From Polynucleobacter sp. KF022 (GTDB taxonomy: Bacteria > Pseudomonadota > Gammaproteobacteria > Burkholderiales > Burkholderiaceae), in the NCBI RefSeq assembly GCF_027924105.1, contig NZ_AP026972.1, positions 682,001 to 746,000 on the forward strand: 64,000 bases of DNA, given 5' to 3'. Numbering within the stretch: position 1 is the stretch's first letter; each line of letters opens with the position of its first letter. Below the pieces are notes generated by a model. That model was given only the letters and a program-made list of their open reading frames with translations. It ran no database searches and had not been told where the DNA came from. Shown one piece after another: positions 6,718-15,757 of this stretch. The position numbers and the translations under genes are program-made.

Positions 6718-8268
6718 TTGTTGATTCTCGGCAAACATACAACTGGGGTAGTTGAATCGCTTAAAAGCAAGACTTCACTTGCGGTACTTGCTTGTGTTCT
6801 TTATACCTCCGCCTCACCGTTATCCATTTTTGCTCAGCCATCCCAGGATGTTGCTCCAGCAAGCGTCACTGTTCAGTCTGGTGATACCTCTTTGGCCGCA
6901 CCCCCATCCATTGGTGCACAGCTAAGTGCGCAAGATCCACCAGTAGCATCAAACTCTAAAGCAGCTGAATTGTTTGCTCCCGTAACAAAAGCAAACACGC
7001 CAACGATTTACGCCAAGCCAGCGTCATCAGGCTCAACAGAGATGGATTTGCGTCAGCTGTGGAGTGAGCTCAAGATGAACAATCCGCAACTGTCATCGTT
7101 GCGTGAATCCTATTTATCTGCCAAGGCAACTGTTCCGCAAATCAACGCGCCAGCCAATCCACAAGTAGGCTTGGTGTGGTCAGGTATGCCAGCGAATTCT
7201 CCATTTGCTTTGGGTGGAGCAAATGCGCCATCGCCACAATATCCTAGCGGTATCAGCAGTAATAACTCGATATCAGTAGCACAACCCCTTCAATTTCCGG
7301 GCAAGAAAAGTCTTGCTGCTGATATTGCTGATACCAATGCTGAAGCCTTATTGGCAAGCTCAGAGTCTACTTATTTGCAATTGGGCGCTCAGCTCTCAAC
7401 TCTGTACTACAGCGCTTTGTCTTCTCAGAAGCAGCTGGCGGTCCTGAAAGAATCTGTCATCCGTTTAGAGATGATTAAGAATGTTGCTAAGGCGCGTTAT
7501 GCTAATAATGCTGCAGCATATGTTGAATATTTGAATGCTCAAGTAGCGCAAAGTGCGGCTCAAGCAGATCAATTTAATGTAGAGCGTCAACTACATGTTG
7601 CTTTGCATAGCATTAATACTTTAGTTGGTCGGCATTCTCGCGAAAAATTAGTATTGCGTGGCGATGTTCGTCGTGCAATGAGTAAGGTTCCAACCTTAGT
7701 TGAACTAGAAGACTATGCAGAGAATAGTCATCCATCTTTGAAAAGCTCAGCGTTGCAATTAGATGCGGCACGCAAAGGCGTGGACTTGGCAAAGAAAGCC
7801 TACTTGCCAGATTTTCAGGTAATTGGTTCATCCTATACACCGCGTGGACCATTCTCCGCAAATAATGGCGCGATGTTTTATCAGTTCGAATTAGATCTCA
7901 TTATTCCTTTGTACTTCTTCACTAAGGAAAAGTATGGGGTAGAGCAAGCACAGCGCAATCAAGCAGCTGCAGAAGCGGGCAATATTTCGAATCGTCAGCA
8001 AATCGTTTTGGCTGTAAACACAGCCTATGCTGTTTACGAGCAAGCCAAGAATCAAACTCAGTTTTTGAGGGAGCGCCAAGTACCCCAGGCTGATGCTGCT
8101 TACAAGGTGGGTCTGACGCAGTACTCAAATAATGGTCAAGGCTTCAATGATTTGTTGACTGCGCAAACACAATTGCGTAACTTGGAGATTGCGTTAGCTC
8201 AGGCTGAGAGCAATCTACTGCAAGCACAAGCGGTATTAATGGTTTCAGCGGGTAAAGAGCCCTTTTAA
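6718..8268 (+). CDS. TolC-family outer membrane efflux protein (CusC/CzcC-like)
   Basis: Outer membrane channel of a tripartite pump. At 516 residues it has an N-terminal export signal (hydrophobic segment ending SPLSIFAQ) and two helical repeats typical of TolC proteins. Examples are ELKMNNPQLSSLRESYLSAKA and later GLTQYSNNGQGFNDLLTAQT. The start is taken as TTG at 6718 with GAGG about 10 bp upstream; the frame closes at 6703-6705, so no ATG is available. A -10-like TATAAT lies at 6619-6624 upstream. It is first in an operon with an adaptor (9-bp gap) and an RND pump. Confidence 0.88.
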   Translation: MLILGKHTTGVVESLKSKTSLAVLACVLYTSASPLSIFAQPSQDVAPASVTVQSGDTSLAAPPSIGAQLSAQDPPVASNSKAAELFAPVTKANTPTIYAKPASSGSTEMDLRQLWSELKMNNPQLSSLRESYLSAKATVPQINAPANPQVGLVWSGMPANSPFALGGANAPSPQYPSGISSNNSISVAQPLQFPGKKSLAADIADTNAEALLASSESTYLQLGAQLSTLYYSALSSQKQLAVLKESVIRLEMIKNVAKARYANNAAAYVEYLNAQVAQSAAQADQFNVERQLHVALHSINTLVGRHSREKLVLRGDVRRAMSKVPTLVELEDYAENSHPSLKSSALQLDAARKGVDLAKKAYLPDFQVIGSSYTPRGPFSANNGAMFYQFELDLIIPLYFFTKEKYGVEQAQRNQAAAEAGNISNRQQIVLAVNTAYAVYEQAKNQTQFLRERQVPQADAAYKVGLTQYSNNGQGFNDLLTAQTQLRNLEIALAQAESNLLQAQAVLMVSAGKEPF

Positions 8269-8277
8269 GGAGTAGTT

Positions 8278-9549
8278 TTGAAAGACAAAATTCTTTCGTT
8301 TCTAAAACATGTGTCAGAAAAGGCCAAGCCAATTCTGCATAAAGGCGCATCTCATGGTACTCACCATGCAAAAGTAGCCGCTGCTGGCTTGGCTGGCTTG
8401 TATTGGAATCTATCCCCGCAGAACCGTTATCGTGTTCGTCTCGCCGCTTTTGCTTTTGCCATTCTTTCATTGGGCATCGTAGTGGGGCGTGTGACTAACG
8501 TCAATCGCACTGTCAAGATTGAGGCTTCCGATAAGGCGCTCAAAGTAGAAAAAACGGGTGTGCTTGAGTTGAAGTTGCCTGGCGTTCAGCTCAACCCGGA
8601 GATTTATGTATTTCAAACAGCTGAAAAAGTGCAAGTGCCGGTCAATATCAAAGTGCCAGGACGATTAGCGTTTAATGCTGAAAAATCTAAAGTACTTTCA
8701 GCGCGTGCGCCAGGCCGAGTGGAGCGTATTTATGCATTCGATGGTGCTCAAGTCGAAATTGGTTCACCAATCGTTGAGTTATACAGCCCTGAATTTTTAT
8801 CAGCACAGCAGGAGTATTTGCTTTCATCAAAAACCGCTAAGGTTCTCGAAGCAAGTAAAACAATGAGTGACTTATTGGGTGATGCGCGAATTACCCAACA
8901 GGCAGCCGCTAACCGTATGAGAAATCTTGGTGCCGGTGATGGTGATATTAAAAGTATCGAATCCACTGGCAAGACTAGTAACAACTTAATCATGCGCTCC
9001 CCTTTAAAAGGGGTTGTAGTCAGGCGTAACGTCGAGCCAGGTTCTGCTGTGAACTCTGGTGATGTCATTGCCACTTTGGCTGATCCTAAGCAACTCTGGT
9101 TCTTGGGTAATGTGTTTGAGCAAGATTTTCGTTTGATCAAGCAGGGTCAAAAAATGGTTTTGCACTTAGAGGCTTATCCAGAAAAAGAATTTGTTGCCTA
9201 CGCGAATTACATTTCACCAACGGTTGATCCGCAAACACGTGCTTTATTAATTCGTGCGGATGTTGAAAATACTGATGATCTCTTACGCCCAGACATGTTT
9301 GCATCAGGCTCATTAACTACGGGCACAGCAGATGCTGTAGTGGTTCCGCAATCCGCTATTGTGCGAGTTCGAGAAAATCGGTACGCCATTGTTAGAGTTG
9401 GCCCAGAAACTTTCCGCCGTGTTCCTGTTAAGGGATATGACCTCAATAGCAAGAGCTTTGCTATTACTGAGGGTGTAGAGCAGGGTTGGCAAGTGCTATC
9501 TGAAGGCGCAGTTTTGTTAAACGATCGTTTTGCAAAGCAGGAGGACTAA
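8278..9549 (+). CDS. RND efflux periplasmic adaptor subunit (CusB/CzcB-like)
   Basis: Membrane fusion protein linking the inner-membrane pump to the TolC-type channel. The N-terminus has a short His-containing stretch (KGASHGTHHAKV), then one membrane helix at about residues 60-76. Next come the lipoyl/barrel-sandwich halves (SARAPGRVERIYAFDGAQVE, and MRSPLKGVVVRRNVEPGSAV) around an alpha-helical hairpin, and a beta-barrel plus membrane-proximal domain. The form resembles adaptors of heavy-metal exporters. The TTG start has AAGGAG at 8267-8272, overlapping the upstream stop codon. The pump gene follows without any gap. Confidence 0.9.
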   Translation: MKDKILSFLKHVSEKAKPILHKGASHGTHHAKVAAAGLAGLYWNLSPQNRYRVRLAAFAFAILSLGIVVGRVTNVNRTVKIEASDKALKVEKTGVLELKLPGVQLNPEIYVFQTAEKVQVPVNIKVPGRLAFNAEKSKVLSARAPGRVERIYAFDGAQVEIGSPIVELYSPEFLSAQQEYLLSSKTAKVLEASKTMSDLLGDARITQQAAANRMRNLGAGDGDIKSIESTGKTSNNLIMRSPLKGVVVRRNVEPGSAVNSGDVIATLADPKQLWFLGNVFEQDFRLIKQGQKMVLHLEAYPEKEFVAYANYISPTVDPQTRALLIRADVENTDDLLRPDMFASGSLTTGTADAVVVPQSAIVRVRENRYAIVRVGPETFRRVPVKGYDLNSKSFAITEGVEQGWQVLSEGAVLLNDRFAKQED

Positions 9550-12500
9550 GTGAGCGTTTTCACCTCTTTTATTCGAGGGGTAGTTGAGAAGCGCGCGCTC
9601 GTCATTTTTGCGTCGATCGTATTGCTTGGCTTAGGAATGCTCAGTTTGAGTAAGTTGCCAATCCAGCCATATCCAGGCGTTGCACCATTAACGATTCAAG
9701 CTATTTCACAGTGGCCCGGAAGAAGTACCACTGAAGTTGAGCAGCAGGTCACTATTCCGGTTGAGAATGCTCTGGCAGGTATTCCGGGATTGCAGGCGTT
9801 CCGCTCAGTATCACTTTTCGGTTTATCTGTCGTCACTCTCAAATTTAATGACACTGCCGATCCATTTAAGGCGCGCCAAACCTTTTTAGCTAACCTAGCT
9901 AATGTTGCTTTTCCGCCTGGTGTCACATCCAGCATTAGCCCGGACTCGGATGCGACGGGTGAGATCATGCGTTATGAGGTGCGTTCTGACTATGCATCCT
10001 CTACTTCGTTGAAGACCTTACAAAACTATGAGATCTATAAAGAGCTTAAGCAAACCCCGGGTGTGGCTGATGTCTCGTCTTTTGGCGGCAAGGTTCGCCA
10101 ATATCAAGTCATTGTTAGCCCTGAAAGCCTGCAAGCTAAAGGGGTGTCTGTTAATCAGTTAATCACTGCTCTAACAAATGCCAATAGCAATACTGGTGGC
10201 GGTCTACTGCCAAGTGGTGAGCAACAGTTTGTAGTGCGTGGCGTAGGTCTTTTGAAGAATATCGATGACATTAAGCAGGTGGTTGTCGCTATTAATAATG
10301 GCGTCCCCATTCGGATTGGTGATGTTGCACGGGTAGAGATTGGCAATGCGCCACGTTTGGGTATGTTCCAGTTCAATGACAATCCTGATTCAGTTGAAGG
10401 CATTGTTTACTTACGTCGAGGTGAGAATGCTACTGAAGTATTGGCACGCGTTCGCAATACTGTTGAAAACATTAATAAACATATTCTTCCGCCAGGAATT
10501 GAAGTAAAACCTTTCTACGATCGTCAAGTGCTGCTCGATATCACGATTGGCACCGTTAAACATACTTTGTTCTTCGGTATCTCGCTGGTATTGGCAGTTC
10601 TCTTTTTCTTTCTTGGAAATATTCGTGCAGCGGCTGTTGTAGCTGCAGTGATTCCCTTGGCGCTGTGCGTGTCATTTATTCAAATGCATTTGTGGAGCGT
10701 GCCAGCCAATTTGATTTCATTGGGTGCGATTGACTTTGGTGTCATCGTTGACTCGGCAGTGATTCTGACTGAAAACGTGATGCGTCACCTAGAGGAGGGC
10801 GGTAAGCGCCTGAACCAAAGCATTATTCTGGCTACTAGTGAAGTACAGCGCGCCATGATTTATTCCACTGGCATCATCATCGTGGCCTATTCGCCATTGT
10901 TCTTTATGGGTGGTGTAGAGGGAATTATCTTTAAGCCAATGGCTTTCACCATGGGCTTTGCCTTGATTGCAGCGATGATTCTGAGTCTGACATTCTTGCC
11001 GGCAATGATTTCATTAGTGTTTGGCGAGAATCTACATCACAAACCACCATCTTTTATTACCAAGATTTTGGATAGTTACAAGCCTTTGTTGAGAAGATGG
11101 ATGGATCGTCCATTAACCGTATTCTCAGTAGCTGTCTTTGTGTTGGGTATTACTCTTTTAAGTATGACTCGCTTAGGTACTGCCTTCTTGCCAACATTGG
11201 AAGAAAACAATATTTGGTTGCGGGTAACCCTGCCTAATACGGTTGATCTTGATTACTCAGTCAAAGTTGCCAACCAATTACGCGAAACCTTTATGAAGCA
11301 GCCAGAGATTGAAAAGGTTGCTGCGCAGATTGGTCGCCCAGACGACGGCACTGACTCTACTGGTGTGTTTAACCAGGAATATGGTCTTTATTTAAAGAGT
11401 CCCGACAAAATGCCGAGCGGATCCTCTAAGAAGGATTTGATTGCGCATTTGGAGACTGAGCTCAATAAGATTCCCGGCATTACTTATAGCTTCTCTCAAT
11501 ACATTCAAGATAACGTTAACGAAGCTTTATCCGGCGTTAAAGGAGAGAACTCCGTCAAGATTTACGGTACTGATCTTGAGGTGCTAGATCAAAAAGCACA
11601 TGAGGTCATTGATCAGCTCAAAAAGGTTCGTGGTGTAGCGGATGAGGGCATTTTGAAAGAGTTAGGTCAGCCTACTCTTAATATTCAGATTGATCGTGAT
11701 CGTGCAGCACGTTATGGCATTAATGTGAATGATATCCAGACAGTGGTAGCAAACGCGATTGGTGGCGCTGCTGTAACTAACTTGCTTGAAGATGAAAAAA
11801 CTTTTGGTATTGCCGTACGTCTCAATGAAGGTAGCCGTAACGACGTTGCTGATATTGGTCACTTATTGGTGGAAGCACCTGACGGCACCAAGGTTCCTTT
11901 ATCGATGGTGGCTAGTGTTCGTTTAACGGACGGCCCATTCTTTATCTATCGCGAAGCAGGTAAGCGTTATATCGCCATTAAGTTTAGTGTTCGTAACCGT
12001 GACTTGGGTAGTGCAGTAGAAGATGCCCAGTTCTTGGTGGAAAAGAACATTACCTTGCCGCCTAACTATTCGATTAGCTGGGATGGCCAGTTCAATCAAA
12101 TGAAGCAAGCACAGAAAAAGCTGATGTTGATTGTTCCGTTGGCGTTGTTGGGCATCTTCTTGCTGCTGGTGAGTGCATTTGGTAATTTCCGCGATGCTTT
12201 CATCGTCATGATCAACGTGCCATTTGCTGCCATCGGTGGCGTCATTGCTTTGCATCTCGCAGGTGAGACTCTCAGTATCTCGGCATTCTTTGGGTTCCTC
12301 TCACTATTTGGTATTGCAATCCAGGATGGCGTGATACTCATTTCCTTTATCAATAAGACGGCTGCCACCGAACATGGTCAGATGAAAGACATCATGGTGG
12401 AGGGTGCATCATTGCGCGTTCGTCCAGTTTTGATGACTGCAGCACTTTCAGGACTAGGCCTCTTGCCTGCAGCCTTATCTCATTCGATTGGCTCTGAGGC

Positions 12501-12627
12501 GCAACGTCCCCTGGCATTGGTCATTGTAGGTGGCATGGTAACCACAACGATCTTGACACTCTTGGTTTTGCCAGTCATTTATGGTTGGTTTAGAGCTCGC
12601 GCGCTAACCCCAGCAAGCAATATTTAA
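9550..12627 (+). CDS. RND efflux permease, heavy-metal efflux type (CusA/CzcA-like)
   Basis: A proton-driven inner-membrane pump of 1025 residues with the usual 12 membrane helices and two large periplasmic loops. TM4 carries GAIDFGVIVDSAVILTENV, the acidic proton-relay motif of the HME branch (DFG.IVD), which separates it from AcrB-type drug pumps. The motif QWPGRSTTEVEQQVTIPVE near the N-terminus is also HME-like. It likely exports a divalent or monovalent metal together with the adaptor and channel encoded upstream, but the metal cannot be told from sequence. It starts with GTG directly after the adaptor stop codon. No metal-responsive regulator is encoded next to the operon. Confidence 0.93.
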   Translation: MSVFTSFIRGVVEKRALVIFASIVLLGLGMLSLSKLPIQPYPGVAPLTIQAISQWPGRSTTEVEQQVTIPVENALAGIPGLQAFRSVSLFGLSVVTLKFNDTADPFKARQTFLANLANVAFPPGVTSSISPDSDATGEIMRYEVRSDYASSTSLKTLQNYEIYKELKQTPGVADVSSFGGKVRQYQVIVSPESLQAKGVSVNQLITALTNANSNTGGGLLPSGEQQFVVRGVGLLKNIDDIKQVVVAINNGVPIRIGDVARVEIGNAPRLGMFQFNDNPDSVEGIVYLRRGENATEVLARVRNTVENINKHILPPGIEVKPFYDRQVLLDITIGTVKHTLFFGISLVLAVLFFFLGNIRAAAVVAAVIPLALCVSFIQMHLWSVPANLISLGAIDFGVIVDSAVILTENVMRHLEEGGKRLNQSIILATSEVQRAMIYSTGIIIVAYSPLFFMGGVEGIIFKPMAFTMGFALIAAMILSLTFLPAMISLVFGENLHHKPPSFITKILDSYKPLLRRWMDRPLTVFSVAVFVLGITLLSMTRLGTAFLPTLEENNIWLRVTLPNTVDLDYSVKVANQLRETFMKQPEIEKVAAQIGRPDDGTDSTGVFNQEYGLYLKSPDKMPSGSSKKDLIAHLETELNKIPGITYSFSQYIQDNVNEALSGVKGENSVKIYGTDLEVLDQKAHEVIDQLKKVRGVADEGILKELGQPTLNIQIDRDRAARYGINVNDIQTVVANAIGGAAVTNLLEDEKTFGIAVRLNEGSRNDVADIGHLLVEAPDGTKVPLSMVASVRLTDGPFFIYREAGKRYIAIKFSVRNRDLGSAVEDAQFLVEKNITLPPNYSISWDGQFNQMKQAQKKLMLIVPLALLGIFLLLVSAFGNFRDAFIVMINVPFAAIGGVIALHLAGETLSISAFFGFLSLFGIAIQDGVILISFINKTAATEHGQMKDIMVEGASLRVRPVLMTAALSGLGLLPAALSHSIGSEAQRPLALVIVGGMVTTTILTLLVLPVIYGWFRARALTPASNI

Positions 12628-12668
12628 TTGCGTTTAATTCAATAGCTAACAGAAAGAACTAAATCGTC

Positions 12669-13463
12669 ATGAGCAATCGTCAACCGCACATCTTGGTTTC
12701 CAATGATGATGGCTATTTAGCTCCTGGCTTATTGGCTCTAGTAAATGCAGTGCGTCCTTTGGGGCGCATTACGGTGATTGCTCCTGAGCAGAACCATAGC
12801 GGTGCCTCGAATTCTTTAACGCTTTCAAGACCGCTTTCCATTCACCGAGTTGCGGGTGGTGAGCGCGATGGATTTTTCTTTATCAATGGCACGCCGACAG
12901 ATTGTGTACACGTTGCGATGACTGGATTTCTGGATGAGAAACCAGATTTGGTGATCTCTGGAATCAATCAAGGCGAGAACATGGGTGAAGATACTCTGTA
13001 CTCTGGCACGGTAGCTGCTGCTGTTGAGGGTGTGATGTTTGGAGTGCCGGGTATTGCTTTCTCGCAAATTGATCGTGGCTGGAATCGCATTGAAGATGCC
13101 GCTAAAGCGGCGCACGATGTAGTAGCGCAAATGCTGGTGTCTGCCTTAAGCAAGAATCATGCTGATGGCGTAGCAACACTGCTTAACGTCAATATTCCCA
13201 ATCGTCCTTATGCTGATCTTTATCGCTGGCGCGTAACTCGCTTAGGTAATCGCCATCATTCACAGCCAGTAGTGGTGCAGGATAGCCCCCGTGGCGACAA
13301 GATTTACTGGATTGGTGCGGCAGGTGATGTCAAAGAGGGCTCCGAAGGCACTGACTTTCATGCGATTGCCGAAGGATGCATTTCCATTACGCCAATGCAA
13401 TTGGATTTAACGCACCATGCTCGTTTGGCAGCGATGCGTGCGAACGGATGGGACCGCGGTTGA
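12669..13463 (+). CDS. surE: 5'/3'-nucleotidase SurE
   Basis: A metal-dependent survival phosphatase that dephosphorylates nucleoside 5'- and 3'-monophosphates. The N-terminal NDDGYLAPG (residues ~9-17) holds the metal-binding Asp pair, followed by PEQNHSGASNSLT and SGINQGENMGEDTLYSGTVA, all hallmark motifs. The length of 264 residues is normal. Its end overlaps the start of pcm, and nlpD follows, which is the classic proteobacterial surE-pcm-nlpD order. Confidence 0.96.
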   Translation: MSNRQPHILVSNDDGYLAPGLLALVNAVRPLGRITVIAPEQNHSGASNSLTLSRPLSIHRVAGGERDGFFFINGTPTDCVHVAMTGFLDEKPDLVISGINQGENMGEDTLYSGTVAAAVEGVMFGVPGIAFSQIDRGWNRIEDAAKAAHDVVAQMLVSALSKNHADGVATLLNVNIPNRPYADLYRWRVTRLGNRHHSQPVVVQDSPRGDKIYWIGAAGDVKEGSEGTDFHAIAEGCISITPMQLDLTHHARLAAMRANGWDRG

Positions 13464-14116
13464 AGGCACCTACAGAGCGCTTTGCTGCCTATCGCCAAGC
13501 TCTAGCTGCAAAAGTGCATGCTGGTGGCGTAAAGCATGGCAAAACTTTAGAGGCGATTGCCACCGTTCCAAGGCATGCATTTATGGATGCAGGTCTACAT
13601 GCGCAAGCTTATGAAGATACGGCCTTACCTATCGGTCATGAGCAAACTATCTCAAAGCCATCCGTAGTAGCGCGCATGATTGAACTACTTCATAAACCTA
13701 AGCACAAACTAGGCAAAGTATTGGAAATAGGTACTGGCTGCGGCTACCAAGCGGCGGTCCTCAGTTTGCTAGCAGATGAGGTTTACTCAATTGAGCGTAT
13801 ACGCCCATTGCATGACATGGCTAGAGCTAAGTTACGCCCATTTCGGATTAATAATTTGCGTCTGATTTATGGTGATGGCATCTTAGGTTTGCCCCAAGCG
13901 GCACCATTTGACGGGATTATCTTGGCCGCTGCAGGCTTAGGGATTCCGGATGCCTTATTGGACCAACTCTCGATTGGCGGTCGTCTGGTTGCCCCAGTTG
14001 CTAAAAATGACAAAGAACAGCAGTTGGTGATGGTGGAGAGGATGAGCTCCCAGCGCTACCAAAGAACTGTGCTGGACGAGGTCTTTTTTGTCCCCTTACA
14101 ATCAGGGGTAGTATAA
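13448..14116 (+). CDS. pcm: Protein-L-isoaspartate O-methyltransferase
   Basis: Repairs isoaspartyl residues in aged proteins with S-adenosylmethionine. The SAM-binding motif VLEIGTGCGYQAAVLSLLA, the upstream ALPIGHEQTISKPSVVARM and the later FDGIILAAAGLGIPDALLDQL are typical PCMT features. The frame is open further upstream, but the ATG at 13448 fits the family length (222 residues) and gives a 16-bp overlap with surE; a TTG at 13460 is another possible start. The usual conserved IxxA(A)P motif after the acidic loop is slightly altered (AAAGLGI). Confidence 0.92.
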   Translation: MGPRLKAPTERFAAYRQALAAKVHAGGVKHGKTLEAIATVPRHAFMDAGLHAQAYEDTALPIGHEQTISKPSVVARMIELLHKPKHKLGKVLEIGTGCGYQAAVLSLLADEVYSIERIRPLHDMARAKLRPFRINNLRLIYGDGILGLPQAAPFDGIILAAAGLGIPDALLDQLSIGGRLVAPVAKNDKEQQLVMVERMSSQRYQRTVLDEVFFVPLQSGVV

Positions 14117-14153
14117 GTTTTATGATGAATTCAACAATTCAGAACCTAATTTA

Positions 14154-14918
14154 ATGTCACGTACCTTATTGAAGTCTTCCCTTATTGCGCTCATGACCAC
14201 ATCATTGGTATTGGTTGTCGGTTGCAGTACTGTGCCACGCGCTAAACCTGCTAGCGTCACAGATCGTAGTGCTAGCACTACTGAGCCTACACCGTCTGGT
14301 TACTACCGTGTGAAAAAAGGGGATACCTTAGCGCGTATTGCTTTGGATCATGGCCAAGCTCCGCGCGATGTCACTCAGTGGAATAAAGCAGTCAACCCTA
14401 ACTTCAACCCTAATGTGATTGAAGTGGGTGATTTGATTTTGATTAAAGCGCCTGCAGGTTCTAAGCCGGCACGTGTTGCGGATAAGAAGCCGGTAGCAGA
14501 TAAAGCAGATTCACCTGCAGCTACTCCAGAGCCAGCGAAAGCTGAAGTGGTGGCTGAGCCAGGTATTCGTTTATCTTGGCCCGCAAAGGGCAAGGTCATT
14601 GCTGAATTTAGTGAGACCAATAAAGGGATTGATATTGCCGGGAAGGTTGGCGAACCTGTGCTTGCAGCATCTGACGGTAAGGTGGTCTACGCCGGAAATA
14701 GCTTGCGCGGTTATGGCAATTTAGTCATTGTTAAACATGACAACACTTATCTCACTGCTTATGCTCACAATAGCAAGCTCTTGGTAAAAGAAGGTGATTC
14801 TGTGCGTAAGGGTCAGAGGATTGCCGAGATGGGCGATACAGATGCCAATGCAATCAAGTTGCACTTTGAGTTACGCGTTAACGGAAAACCAGTTAATCCA
14901 ACGCCGTATCTGCAGTAA
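14154..14918 (+). CDS. nlpD: NlpD-like lipoprotein with LysM and degenerate LytM domains
   Basis: Envelope lipoprotein expected to activate a cell-division amidase. A lipoprotein signal ends with VVGC (Cys24). A LysM peptidoglycan-binding domain spans about residues 47-95 (YYRVKKGDTLARIALDHG), followed by an Ala/Pro/Lys-rich linker and a LytM/M23 domain from about residue 140. The catalytic positions are replaced: NKGIDIAG has Asn where active M23 enzymes have His, and IKLHFEL has Lys in place of the first His of HxH. E. coli NlpD, which activates AmiC rather than cutting peptidoglycan, has the same kind of changes. rpoS, the usual downstream neighbour, is absent. Confidence 0.93.
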   Translation: MSRTLLKSSLIALMTTSLVLVVGCSTVPRAKPASVTDRSASTTEPTPSGYYRVKKGDTLARIALDHGQAPRDVTQWNKAVNPNFNPNVIEVGDLILIKAPAGSKPARVADKKPVADKADSPAATPEPAKAEVVAEPGIRLSWPAKGKVIAEFSETNKGIDIAGKVGEPVLAASDGKVVYAGNSLRGYGNLVIVKHDNTYLTAYAHNSKLLVKEGDSVRKGQRIAEMGDTDANAIKLHFELRVNGKPVNPTPYLQ

Positions 14919-14935
14919 CGTTGCCTTAAGTAAGT

Positions 14936-15757
14936 ATGGCGACCGTTCTCGTATTCGATATTGAAACCATTCCTGATGTAGCGGGATTGCGTCGTCTGGA
15001 AGATTTTCCAGAATCTATGAGCGATACCGAAGTAGCTAGCAAGGCCATGGCTGATCGTGCCGCTAAAACTGGCAGTGAATTTCTGCCTCTATTCCTACAA
15101 AAGATTGTGGCTATATCTTGCGTGATTCGCAGAACCACCAAAGAAGGTTTGCCACAAATTAAAGTTGGTACCTTAGGCGCCCCACAAGATGATGAAAAAG
15201 TTTTGGTGCAAGCCTTCTTTGATCTGATTGAAAAATACACGCCGCAGTTGGTTTCATGGAATGGCAGTGGCTTTGATTTGCCGGTATTGCACTATCGCGC
15301 TCTGGCGAATCATATTCAAGCACCGCGTTATTGGGAGATGGGCGAGAGCCAAGAGTCAGATAGCCGTGAATTTAAGTGGAATAACTACATCAGTCGATAT
15401 CACATGCGTCATCTCGATATGATGGATCTCTTAGCTAAATTTAATGGTCGCGCCAATGCGCCTCTCGATGGCTTGGCTAAGCTCTGCGGCTTTCCGGGCA
15501 AGATGGGTATGGATGGCAGTCAAGTGTGGCCCGCTTACCAAGATGGCAAGATTAATGACATTCGTCGTTACTGTGAGACTGATGTGGTCAACACTTATCT
15601 CATGTACTGTCGGTTTCAGTTACTACGTGGTGGCTTTTCTCTTGAGGAGTACCAAGAAGAGATTGAGTTTGTAAAAGCCTACCTAGAAAAAGAAGCTAAA
15701 GAGCCTAATGGTGCTCAGTGGCAAGAATATCTCCAGGGTTTTTCTGCGGATGCGTAG
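14936..15757 (+). CDS. PolB-like 3'-5' exonuclease domain protein
   Basis: A stand-alone DEDD-type exonuclease, 273 residues, of the family related to the exonuclease domain of DNA polymerase B. The three exonuclease motifs are visible: Exo I FDIETIPD at about residues 6-13, Exo II SWNGSGFDLPVL, and Exo III RYCETDVVNTYLMYCRF. Function in the cell is not established for the family; DNA repair or RNA turnover is possible. It sits where rpoS might be expected after nlpD, and its end overlaps rlmD by 8 bp. Confidence 0.85.
   Translation: MATVLVFDIETIPDVAGLRRLEDFPESMSDTEVASKAMADRAAKTGSEFLPLFLQKIVAISCVIRRTTKEGLPQIKVGTLGAPQDDEKVLVQAFFDLIEKYTPQLVSWNGSGFDLPVLHYRALANHIQAPRYWEMGESQESDSREFKWNNYISRYHMRHLDMMDLLAKFNGRANAPLDGLAKLCGFPGKMGMDGSQVWPAYQDGKINDIRRYCETDVVNTYLMYCRFQLLRGGFSLEEYQEEIEFVKAYLEKEAKEPNGAQWQEYLQGFSADA

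Noticed and set aside
14600..14918. Active M23 endopeptidase call for nlpD
   Set aside because: Two of the metal-binding or catalytic histidine positions are Asn and Lys, as in amidase-activator NlpD.
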